NCBI RefSeq assembly: GCF_047663525.1
Contig: NC_092587.1
Location: 34,649,001-34,713,000 of the forward strand
DNA from: Anas platyrhynchos
Taxonomy: Eukaryota > Chordata > Aves > Anseriformes > Anatidae
Reading direction: 5' to 3'
Length of the DNA: 64,000 bases
A program made the translations under genes and the position numbers. Shown here piece by piece: positions 1-11,238 of the stretch. The notes under the pieces are model-generated. The model was not told the origin of the DNA. It saw nothing but the letters and a program-made list of their open reading frames with translations, and ran no database searches. The stretch's first letter is position 1. Each line of letters begins with the position of its first letter.

Positions 1-1589
1 AGTGTAGAAACAGATTTTAGCTCATTTGATATTGTAATTAGTTTAGTCAAGGCTTGTCCAATCTCCTTTTATATCTTCCCATTTTAAGAGCAATTACATG
101 CATAGCCAGCTGTTGTCCAAGTTTTCTTGTATCTGAAATATCAGATATATTTTGAGGTAGACCATTAATATTAGATTTTGAGAAATTAAATACATTTAGA
201 TATTTTTCATTATAAATATAATATGTTAAATATTGAGAAAGGATACACATAGAGAATGCACAGTGCTAAAGAATTCATTCCTTTCACGTGAATGCACAAT
301 ATCTCAGCTCAGGTCATGTAGCTGAATACATTACCACGTATTACACTGTTCACATGAACACTCTTATTATGACAAACACAACACAATTATACTAAGCCTT
401 CTTTCATTGCAGACTCTTGCATTGATTGTGGTTTGAGACATGCTGACAGTACTCAGAACTCAGTACTACCAAGTTCAGCAGACCAGTTTGTTCTTCTACC
501 TCTATTAGCAATTAAGAAACTGGTACCAGGAAGTACTATCTTTGGAGTAGCCAGCGAAGAAATCTTGCCTGTGAAAGCCACCTCTTTTCTTCTACCACCT
601 ACTGTGACCACACCATTGCAAATAACACAAGAGCATAATGTTCACCTCCAGGGCCTCAATAATATAGATTTAATAGAAATGTGTTTATAATTATCCTACT
701 CCACATTTGAAATCACTTACAGAAAGCTATACAAGTCAATGAAGGGAAGTAACATGACTCATCAACAAGACTACAGATCAGTCATGATAGTGCTTTGCAA
801 TACTGGAGATTACAGATAAACTGCAGCTTGAACAAACAGATCTCTAATAAAATCATGAGTAGAATTCTTCAAGAAGGATTTGTATCACCTTATATTAATC
901 ATTTGCAAAAATAAAAGTATCACAGAATAGAGGAATAAAAAAGACAGAAGGTAAAAGGAAGGAAGAAAAAATGAGAAAACAGAAGAGGACAGTTTGAGTC
1001 ATCATACATAGGAAACAAAAGCCTCCAATGGAAGAAAAAAGAAAAAGAGGAAAAAAAAGAGAAGAAGAAAAAGGAAATTGCCAGGGATTTTATTTGGTAC
1101 TAAAGCAGAGAAATCAAAACTCTCAGATTCTATTGCCACACAGACTTTAAGAGGCTTAAGGCTCCTAAACAGCAATTCTTCAGATGGCATTCCAAAGGAT
1201 TTTGAAATGTCAATAGAAATTCTCTAGGACTGAAAAAAAAAAGACAAAAAATCTCAGATCAGCACTTGTAAATTCAAATATTTATTTTGTGTTTAAACAC
1301 CACAGACACTAAGACAGAGACAGAATAACCTTATAGCATTTTTCATGCCAGTGCTTTATTTTTAAGCATCCCAGAGAGGGCTCAAGGGAAGAAAGTCTTA
1401 TCAGCACTTTTTGGATTAAGTGCTAAGTGTCATTCACTAAGGGAATTGGCTTGAATTCTCACTCCTACCCCCCCAAATTGAAGACTTATTTAATGTGATC
1501 TGACTGTGATTGATCAAGGCAGAAAGCAAGAGAATGACTTGCATGCACATATGGTCCAAAGTTCAGTGACTCACAAGAGTCTCCATCAC
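1..1589. other. AT-rich non-coding DNA, no gene seen
   Basis: No repeat family or coding exon is recognised here. An open frame at 433-690 (+) encodes 85 residues, but it lacks recognisable motifs and is of a length expected by chance. Positions about 950-1075 are strongly purine-rich (A/G runs), which is low-complexity sequence. The rest looks like unique intergenic or intronic DNA. Confidence 0.6.
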
Positions 1590-1693
1590 AAAAAAATAAA
1601 ATAAATAAAATAAATAAAATAAAATAAAATAAAATAAAATAAAATAAAATAAAATAAAATAAAATAAAATAAAAAATAAAATAAAATAATAAT
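1590..1693 (+). repeat. (AAAAT)n microsatellite
   Basis: About 100 bp of A-rich pentamer (AAAAT) with some AAAT units at the left end and a degenerate right end. Any reading frame through it on the minus strand is an artefact of the repeat. Confidence 0.95.
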
Positions 1694-3370
1694 GAAATAT
1701 GCCTTCACTGCCTTTATGATCAGTCTTTATCCCACAGTATTGGCCCATTTTTAATACTAAACAGATACGATATCATCAATCTTCCACAAGAATGCACCTC
1801 TTGATAAGGCCCTGTAGAGCATTTCATACAGGTCTCTACTATCAGCATGGGTTTTACTGGGGTAAAACCTCTAAACGAGAGCAATTGCATCATTAAGTCT
1901 CTTCCATTAAAACTCCATTTTAATGTATGAAAATGACGTTTGTCATTGTGATCATTTCTCCTTTCAATACCTCTTCCAAGACCTCATACTTTGATCAGAA
2001 GTTTTCTTGTTTTCAGACTAAAAATTAAACTCCTTTGAACCTGGGGCAAATCTCATAGATTTATTCATTACTGAAAGGAAGATCTGTCGAAGTCACTTGA
2101 TGTTTTAATAGGAAGTATCCCTTTCAGGTCTTCATCTTGCTGTGTTAAGAAATGGAAGAGGGAAAGAAATTTCTCTCATTCTTTAGACCATATCTATCAC
2201 TTGTTGTCTTGTTATGCTAGTTGTCCATCTATGTCCCAAAACCAGATGAAATTCTGCTTCTGTGAAAAAGGATAATCAGAAATAGACACGATGCCCCAAA
2301 ATCCCAGATACTCTATTACAGATTTTATACTTTTGTATCTCAGAGTGAAATACTTTGTGATACACATTCTAGAATGACATTTGAAGGAATGCTTTTGCAG
2401 TAGACCTGAAAAATCAGTCAGGCAAAACAGACTTCCGTCTCTAAAAGTTAGAGTGCATCAGGTTAATTTCTTGTCTCCTTCCACCATGACTATTAACAAT
2501 ATGAAGAATGGTCTAGTTACAGACAGCTTGATCACCACTATTTTAGGAAAGAAGAATGGCAAAGATCATTTCTGAGTTCAGTTACAAGGTTGAAGAACAA
2601 ATATCTATTGTCAGTATTCCTGGTCCCTGTGGAATTAAGAACTAAAATCTGATTTTTGAATGAATAAATAAAGAGTAGATGCTCAAAGGGGTGAATACAA
2701 TATGTAGATGATAAATTACATTTCAGTTGAAAAGATTTATTCATTACAACATATTTATTAACCCAAGAGTAAGTATGCCTTGATGACTGCATTGACTTGA
2801 TCAAAATGTAATTTTGCAAGCTACCAATCACCTAGTCATGGTCTGAATTCAGACTCCTTTTCTAAATTAAGATAAAATTTAAGCATCATATTATAATAGC
2901 CTTGCTGAGTACAGATAAAAACAGTTTGTGACAGCTGAAAGAAAGAGTAAAATCCTAAAAAAACTTCAAAGCTACAGCAAAGTCAAAGAACATGGAGTAA
3001 TTAACAGAACTTCCACCTGCTGAGCTAACATTGCCATCTTCATAGTCTCATACCTGCATCCATGCCATATATTCACAGTGGGCTCAGTCTGCCATCAATA
3101 GAAATATAAGTGCCAATGACAGCAGAAAGAATCTCCACAACTTCATCACAATCCATTGTTAGCACAGATGTATATTTAATATGCAAGAAAACCCCAAACA
3201 ATCCAGTTTTACCTTCTTCCATAACTGCAGAAACAAATTTTCCTTCTCTTTTACATAGCTATTGAATAAATAGTTACGGATAAACTTTTTTTCTTTCCAC
3301 ACTTCATGTTACATTACATAAGAAAATGAAAAAAATTAATGTTAATTTAAAGGAATGCTGAAGAAAGAAA
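1694..3370. other. AT-rich non-coding DNA, nothing recognised
   Basis: No coding exon, RNA gene or repeat family is recognised. The short frames present (up to 97 residues on minus at 2538-2831) show no motif and no codon pattern. Confidence 0.55.
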
Positions 3371-3584
3371 AAGGAAGGAAGGAAGGAAGGAAGGAAGGAA
3401 GGAAGGAAGGAAGGAAGGAAGGAAGGAAGGAAGGAAGGAAGGAAGGAAGGAAGGAAGGAAGGAAGGAAGGAAGGAAGGAAGGAAGGAAGGAAGGAAGGAA
3501 GGAAGGAAGGAAGGAAGGAAGGAAGGAAGGAAGGAAGGAAGGAAGGAAGGAAGGAAGGAAGGAAGGAAGGAAGGAAGGAAGGAA
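3371..3584 (+). repeat. (GGAA)n microsatellite, about 53 units
   Basis: An uninterrupted GGAA tetranucleotide array of 214 bp. All purines lie on the plus strand. It runs directly into an imperfect (GA)n tract. The 78-residue frame through it (K/E/G/R repeats) is not a gene. Its purity suggests an unstable, length-polymorphic locus. Confidence 0.98.
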
Positions 3585-3712
3585 AAAATGAGAGAGAGAG
3601 AGAGAAAGAGAGAGAGAGAAAGAGAAAGAGAAAAAGAGAAAGAGAGAGAGAGAGAAAGAAAGATAGGGAGAAAGAGAGAAAGAAAGGGAGAAAGAGAGAG
3701 AGAGAGAGAGAA
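3585..3712 (+). repeat. Imperfect (GA)n / GAAA purine tract
   Basis: GA dinucleotides interspersed with AAAG units follow the GGAA array without a break. Together they form a homopurine block of about 340 bp ending at the GAATTC at 3710-3715. Confidence 0.95.
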
Positions 3713-5098
3713 TTCTGCTCTGGTTAGGTTTTATTCTTTAGCCTGTGCAAACTGAAATTATGAAAATATGAAAAGAAAAAAGAAAAAAAAAAAGATTGTT
3801 TCTACAGTTTAGTTACTTTGGAGAATAAGAACTCACGGGCCACTTCCAGTTTGTAATCTCTGTGCATTACCATAGACTTGATTTTAAACTTCCATCCCTT
3901 GAAAGAGGAGTGCTTTTGTACAGAAAAAAAAAAAAAAAAATAGAATAAAAATTGTTTTTGTAGAATTAAATTTTTTTTTGCCTTTTTTTTGCTTTTTTTT
4001 TTTTGCTTTTGTTAGAAAACTAGTATACTAGGTAGTCACCATATATTTTCCATTTTACAGTTTTTTTCCCTCTCTAGATTACTAAAGCAATATCAAAATA
4101 TACCTGAATTGTTAGAGAGATTACTCAGAAGCTCAACTAGTTTTAAGTATTTAAAAATTCTTTAAATTAAAATAACAGAAATGAATTTTTAGGATTACTG
4201 CTTTGTGTTTTTTTGTTTTGTTTTGTTTTGTTTGTTTGTTTGTTTGTTTTTAATACTAATTATAGTCTAAAAAGTTTAGAATTAAAATGAGATGGTAATG
4301 TGTCAACAGACATGCTATGTAATTCAATGAACTTTTCTAAACCAATGTCCAGGCATAACAAGTTGCAAATTAATTTTAATATCATTTCAGAGTCCCAAGC
4401 TTTTAGCCAAATAATAAGTTTGAGGTAATATTCTACATGTCTACAATTGTAATTGCATATAAACAGATGCTATTTTTTTTTTTGAGAAAAGAAATTAGTT
4501 ACAGATTATTAGAGTAAAAAAAAAAAAAGTAGCTATATAATATTAAAATGTAAATTTGAAAAAAAAAAAAGTGCTAAGTGCTTCTCAAATACATTTTGCT
4601 GCAATTTGGGTGACACCTCATTGACACAATAAAACAACAAAAAAAATAGATAAATAATTAAATGTAAAACCTGACATTTGTTAATCCTGAGTAAAAATGC
4701 ATGAGAAAAAAATGATTGTCAGTAAATTACTATACCACAGTTCACAGGCTACTCATGAGTCAATACTGACCCCACTGTACAAGTAGAAAAAGCCTACATT
4801 TAGGTTCATCATCCTTGACCCTCACGAAAGAGGAACAGAAGGATCAGAAAACAAAAGAAGAAATACCAGGAGTAATTAAACCTTTTACTTATCCAAGTGA
4901 ATAGCAAGAGGCAAAATACATACCACATGTATGTATTACACTTCTTTCCCAAGTCACATCTCTGTTGGTTTCTACTAGTGGTTATAACTCCTTTGAGTCT
5001 AAGTACAATCCTACACCATGTTTCTATTAGGCTTCTGCTGCTCAGATAATCTATTTTCAGTAAGATGTATTAGCTATAACCAGCTCTCTAACGCAATT
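3713..5098. other. Very AT-rich DNA with homopolymer runs
   Basis: Contains many A and T homopolymers (for example near 3924, 3970, 4475, 4516 and 4559) and a T/G-rich (TTTTG)n-(TTTG)n tract at 4204-4251. No gene or interspersed repeat is recognised until the CR1 at 5099. Confidence 0.6.
4204..4251 (+). repeat. (TTTTG)n / (TTTG)n simple repeat
   Basis: About 48 bp of T-rich pentamer passing into TTTG tetramers. Confidence 0.9.
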
Positions 5099-5465
5099 TA
5101 CAGAATCACTGAATGGCTGAGGTTGGAAGGGTCCTCTGGAGGCCACCTGGTACAACTCCCCTCCTCAACCAGGGGCACCCTGAGCAGGTTCACAGGACCA
5201 TGTCCAGACAGCTTTTGCGTCCAAGGACAAACAAACTTTCTGAGCAACCTGTGCCAGTGCTAGCCACATGCACAGTAAAGGTTTTCTGGATATTTAGACA
5301 AACCTCTTGTCTTCCAGTTTGCGATCATGGCCTCTTGACTTATCACAGGGAACCACTGAAAAGAGCTTGGTTCTGTCTAGTTTGTACTAAATACCTTCAG
5401 ATATTTATACACCTTGATAAGACTGTCCTGAGCCTTCTCCTGAGAGTTTTCATCTCTCTCTGGAG
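5099..5465 (-). mobile_element. CR1 LINE, 3'-end fragment
   Basis: Read on the plus strand, it opens with ACAGAATCACTGAATGGCTG then GAGGTTGGAAGGGTCC, the mirror of an avian CR1 3' end, so the element lies on the minus strand. Blocks that follow in CR1 order: GAGCAGGTTCACAGGACCAT, GTCCAGACAGCTTTTG, CCAGTGCTAGC, CACTGAAAAGAG and CAGATATTTATACACCTTGA. These correspond to the end of ORF2 and the 3' UTR. Many substitutions and small indels are present, so it is an old copy with no coding capacity. The 5' truncation point is blurred between about 5445 and 5470. Confidence 0.9.
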
Positions 5466-8121
5466 AATGAGATATGAAACACACTGGTGTTACTAACATT
5501 TTCCTCACGATTCTACCACCATAATATGAAATGTGAAAAGTCTCCCCATTTAAAAAAACTGCTAGCATGGGAGAGCCTCTGATTCTCTGTCAACTGCCTG
5601 GATAATAGAAGCAGTTCAAGGTGGATGCTTTGAAAGTCATTTGTTGTTCTTAGCATCCATTATAAAGCACAGGATAAAGGATATTTTACAGTATATCTGA
5701 TATTAATATTGCTGAAATTTGAAAATTATTTAAATCAGGTCACCACCTGAGGTCACCATCCAAAGGGGAGGAATTGCACTTGGGATTCATAATATATCAT
5801 AGATGGACTTCTGTATTACACTAAGTGAAAATAGTAAGTGAAAAATAACAATAGAAATAATGATAATGCATTGTGTCTCTTGAAGATTTTGTTATTAACT
5901 CTCAAAATTATATATACACCCCACATAGCAGCAAAGAGTTCTGTTAATTTCCTGTCTCTACAGTGTGAGATAGCTTTAGCAGTGTTTTCTTTACAAAGTT
6001 ACAGGAAACTGACTACCCTTTCAGAATAGCATCAGAGTCCTGCAATAGGCTGGGTCATCATCACCACCCTCTTCAAAGAATCTACTAAAGCTGTGTTTCA
6101 GATACTGTACATTTGTATGGTGAAAGAACCACCAGGTACTAACCAGTATTTGATCAGTACCAAGGTCTCTCCTGCCTAAATGCCTTCTTGTGCATAAAAG
6201 GTAGCACCTTTATCTCCTTACTGTTTATAAAAATATTTTTCATTCTTTCATTTCTATCACTTTGATTTGATTTAATTTAGAACTCCAAAAAGAAACATGA
6301 TACATTTACCTGTATTTTTCCTGGAATGATTCTTTCTGGATTGTTTTTCAAGAGAAGTAAAAATTAAAATAAAATTATTTTATATTTTTTACTGTAGTTA
6401 TCGATCATAAAGCTGCATTTTTGAGAAGCTTCCAAATGCAAGTCCTTGCAGCACTGAAAACCAATGTTTTCAGAATTCAGGGGGAGGAAACAACTACCCT
6501 CTCTGCCCCCCAAACAATTTAAACCTAAGATACTGTTAACATTCACACAAAAGATACAAGAATAATGCAGAAGAGAAGAGGGGACAGCCAGCTACTAACA
6601 AGGGAAATAAATAATGTAGGGTGTATTTCAACAAGGACAGGGTCTTAATTAAGGAGGGATTTGGAGAGAGAGAAAGAGGGGGGGGGGAAATAAAAACACT
6701 TTATTGTAATAAGATAATTAGTGGCAGTAGTTTACATCAGCACAAAACTAGGACAGGCAGTTGGCAATTAAAAATACTGCTTCCTTGGCTGTGTCAGTCA
6801 AACAGCACAGAGCAGCAAACATTTCTAAGCACAATGAAGTACTAGATATCAGCTGGAACCCTAGCCCTTTCCTCTTTTCTCATCATTGTATTTTTGAAAC
6901 CATATAGTATGCATATTTTTTTCCCCCTTCTCTAAGTGCTTTGAAAGTAAAATGGATGATTCAAAAACTGAATACCACATTTTCCCAAAGTAAGACAAAA
7001 GTGGGAGGCTGACAGAAGCAGCATGGATGAGCATGAGGGAGAGTGAAGAGGTCTCAGATTTCCAGTTTGGATATACATCATATGCAGTGCACATATTTAT
7101 GAGCAGGAAAGGGTTAAGTCAAAAACTACAAAGTTGAAAACAGATTAGTTAGGCTATGCATAAAAAAAATAGTTATCTTTCATCTTTGAAGAGCTTATGC
7201 AGCTCCTTCATTTGTCTTACTGAGACTTAGGTACCAACATTTTTGCCAAGGAAATGAAAAGATAATTTATGCCCAATTCAGCAGACATTGCGCATTCTCT
7301 GACTCTCTTCTGAAATGGTCTTAGAGTCTTGGAAGTTACACTAAAACATCGTTTTGTCTAATCTGTCAGCAACAACAGAAATAGTCATTATGGAGTGTAT
7401 TGTGTATTCTCCAACCCCGAGACCAGGTAAATACTACTTTTATTTATTTATTTATTCCTCCAAGCCCCTGTATCTAAAGTTCCCTATCATTCCTCTGACA
7501 CAGAAATTATCTTGGGTCACAGTGGGGCTATGCTGGATACTCCAAGATATAAGGTGACCAAAATACAGCAGTTTGTCAGGTCTTTTCAGAATCCAGTGCC
7601 CCAGAGCATTCAACACCATACCTATAAGGGCTGTTACCAGCATTATGCTTAGCTGAGAAAGGACATTACAAAGGAAGTACTTAAAATTAATTACTATTGA
7701 AGCAAACAGTACATTAGTTTTAAGTTAGCCAAGGAATTATCCAAATGTTAAACAAATAGCTTCAGTTGCTTTAGCCCTCCATTACCTTGCTACCCCTAAT
7801 ATGCCTCTTTCACCTCCTAACTATCTTGCCTCGCCTAGCTGTGCCAAGCTCTCCCCACAGAAAAACTAGTGACTTTTCTCCCTATCCTTTTTTCCTTTCT
7901 CCCACCTGTGGCCACACACTCCCACACCCCATGAGTCTTATCTGAAGAGGAAGGTCTTGAGAAGGGGCCATGGTTGAAGGGAGTTAAGGACCCTCATCTG
8001 AATAGCACCAGTTCTTTAGGCCCATTCCTGGGCCCAAAGAACAGTTAAGATAAAATATGTCAATATGATTTTCACACTGCTAGCCAGGTATCTGCACAGA
8101 CTACTCATTAGAGGTTGACAC
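5466..8121. other. Unique-looking non-coding DNA
   Basis: No exon or repeat family is recognised. A short G-run lies at 6679-6688. The stretch 7770-8045 is visibly less AT-rich than its neighbours and ends in a strong hairpin at 8011-8042. Open frames on both strands stay below 80 residues without motifs. Confidence 0.5.
8011..8042 (-). other. Hairpin, 14-bp stem with 4-base loop
   Basis: GTTCTTTAGGCCCA (8011-8024), loop TTCC, TGGGCCCAAAGAAC (8029-8042). Thirteen of 14 positions pair in DNA. The exception (A8018 opposite C8035) becomes a U-G wobble if the minus strand is transcribed, so the minus-strand RNA would form a complete 14-bp stem. The flanks do not extend the pairing, so it is too short for a typical microRNA precursor. 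Confidence 0.6.
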
Positions 8122-8160
8122 TTTTTTTTTTTTTTTTTTGGGGGGGGGGGGAGGGGAGGG
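8122..8160 (+). repeat. T18-G12 homopolymer junction
   Basis: Eighteen T followed directly by twelve G, then GAGGGGAGGG. The G runs could form a G-quadruplex. Such junctions are also prone to length errors. Confidence 0.9.
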
Positions 8161-11144
8161 CGGATTCAAATGCCAGGATGCTCCAACTATTGGGGTTCAT
8201 CCAGGACAAAACTGACATAAATGTCATGCTCACTTGTACTATACTGGCCTAGTACAGAAAATAAAACATTGAAGGCACAATTTGTGTTTGTAGGTGTGTA
8301 GACAGGATTGTTCAAGGGGGAAAGAAGGACCAAGGGTTATAAGCATAGGGGGGTTATGTAAATGCATGCTACTTCCATCCAGCAGAGATTTGTTTATTCA
8401 TTTGCCTATTTCTGTCGTATAGGGATCCTAAGCTAGAAAACATAATAACAAAAAGGTGTCTAAAATTTCTGCTTCCAGAAGCTTTAAGCTTAAAAAAACT
8501 TAAATGTTAGTAAAAGTCAACATTATGTTATACATTACAGAGAAGGCGTGTACTTCCTCAAAAACTCAGACTTCTTTGGGTAACAGAGGTTGGGTCCCAT
8601 GAAAGTAAGCCACCAATTTACTAATCTGCTTCTGAAATTTAGGCCACTGCCTTTAATTTACTCTTCTGGGAGCAGTCAAAGATTATAGGAGAAGAAAAAA
8701 GGATAGCAAAAAATTTATTTTAATCTGAAAATAGCATGAGGGTTTTATCTTAATACATTTCAATTTTCTGTTGCTATTCACAAGCAGATCTGCTTTAGTG
8801 TTTAGCATATATGATACCAGTGGCACTGACACCTCCAGAAGCTGAGTCAACTGACGCAGTGAACTGCCACTGCAGCACTTTCCTGGAATGAAGAAAACAT
8901 CTGGGACTCAAATATCTGATGGCTTACTTATGGCTACAGTAAGACTTTACTATGCATTAATGTTTCAATACTCTGTCTGTTAAGCTATTGAAAGATAACA
9001 GCACACAAGAATGTTTATTCTGGTACTGCAAGACAGCCACTGTGATACATAAATCCTCACTCATTCTCTCCCTGTCTCCCACCTTTCTCTTGGGCTGATA
9101 TTTGGGTTATGCCAAAAATTAATGAAAGTCTCTATTTACAGTCTTTATTTACAGCAGGAAGGAATCTTCAGCACTCATCTGCAAAGACTGACTGCAAACA
9201 TGAAAATCATTTACAATGAATACGATGTTATGCTTCTGTTAAATTTCCTTGTACTGTAATGACTAAGACTTTCCCACTGTTATAACTAAGAGCTAAATTA
9301 TTTCATATAATTACAGTCATTGAAATATTATAATGAAGAAAACTTGTACTGCTGTGAGAATAGAGATGCCTGGAAATTTTAAAGCAGAAAAACTTTTATA
9401 GAAATATTAGGTTCACCAAGTGTCATGGCATTGAGTAATTCTCACTGCATTGAACACCAGATTTAAAGGCACATTTTCTGCATTTTCTTATGTGTGCTAC
9501 AGAGCTAAGTAATGTGTAAGTGGTGAATTCCTGACCCTGAGGTTTTCCATAAAGACACTAATGACCATATACTGTAGTGTGGCAGGCAATGGACATGAAC
9601 ATTTTGCAAAGAAACTTCTACCCTCCTCCCTCTCTCTCTATCTCTGATGTCTGTTGACTACAGCAGAAAACAGTAATATGTCCAAATCCATTTATTTCTC
9701 TGCAAATCATGCTGTAGACTAATGCTAGTTATATAGTAACCAACACTGCTGCAGTTCACAAGCGGAATTGTAAAACACTCAAAACTCTTTCCATTTGGTT
9801 GTGGCACCTGTCTAGAATACCTTGTCCTCAAAATAAGCTCAGCTCTGAGATTTATTATTCATACCATTTCTGGATTGATTCCCTCCAGTCTGAAGAGTAT
9901 ATTTTCTGCATGTATTAGATGAGAGAGAACTACTCTGCATGTATTTGCACTGAAAGCAATATACACCTCAGTTCTTTACAGTACAAACTGTCATCAGGAA
10001 CATTTACCATTTCTACCACTTTGGTCTTGATAAGTAGACATAAAAGGTAGGATTCAGTTGCATGAACACAAATGTCTGGTGGCATTTCATATGCACTAAT
10101 GTGCATTGGCTGGTCTCCAGCTGCCACTCCTGAGGACAGGATTCTCCTGTAGATATTACAACCTGTATGACACACCTGTGTGGATGCTTTGGTTATCATA
10201 AGGCCATTTCTAATGGCACTAAGAGACCTATATTTAGACAACTGGAATACATCCAAATGTTGAGATAACTCCAAATTAAAGGATATAAAATTCAATATCT
10301 ATATAAAAAATGAATGTCTAAACTCACAATATAACCATTACAGTCAGTGGAACAATGTAACTCATTCAACATCAACATCAACATTCAACATCTGACCACC
10401 TAAATATCTCCTTAAGCTCCATTGACTGGCTATTCATTTGCTGTAACAGAAGTCTGGACATCACTGACTTGTAGACTCACAAACTTAAATTTCTTAATCC
10501 CTAATTTTCATTCCATCCAAGTGATGAATCCATTCCCTACAAAGAAAATCATTTCAGCTCATCTGCTAATTATTCCAGTTGTTGACATCTCATTGCATAG
10601 GCATTTCCAAAGTTAGGAACTCACACAATTCCAACCAAAGATTAACCAGAATCTGGCATGATCCCCTATCTAATTTAAAACTTGTTGATCAGATATCCCC
10701 AGTTTATTAGAACCATGTTTAGAATATAGGAGGCTACATGAAATGAAAAATAATCAGAGACAGGTATTCAACAGTCTACAGAAATGGAGAAGGAGAAGGA
10801 GACGGAGAAACAAGCATGTTGAAATCCAGGCAATTAAAACCACAGGGCAATTTGGAGAGCTGGCTCAGGAGCACAGGCTCAAACAGTCTGCACATATCAA
10901 GGTGAGTTCAAGCATAAAGATTTGGTATTCCCAGTAAGATACATTCACATCTTGGTGACAAAGGGTCATGGTGAAGGGCACACTAGTCCTGTCTTACATT
11001 TCAAGAATGTAGCACATTAAAGGTGAACCTTTTCAAAAGTTCCCCTGCCTACTCAGCTGAGCTACACTAGCCTCATTCTGCGAAAGCAGTGACATATTAT
11101 TTTTAGCATTTTTCACATATGGATAAAATCTGTTAGCCTAATTT

Positions 11145-11238
11145 TAAAAATAAGTAAATAAAAATAAAATATATATATAAAATAAATAAAAATAAAAACT
11201 GTCCCACCCCCCACCCCCCCCAAAAAAAAAATAAAAAT
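11145..11238 (-). repeat. Low-complexity AAAT/(TA)n followed by C-runs and A-run
   Basis: AAATA units and a short (TA)n tract, then ACTGTCCC, CCCC runs and A9. On the minus strand this reads T-run, G-runs, then AT-rich, resembling the T/G junctions at 8122 and 28405. Confidence 0.85.

Noticed and set aside
9930-10295. 121-codon minus-strand frame
   Set aside because: No motif, no splice signal and no compositional change against the flanks; chance length.
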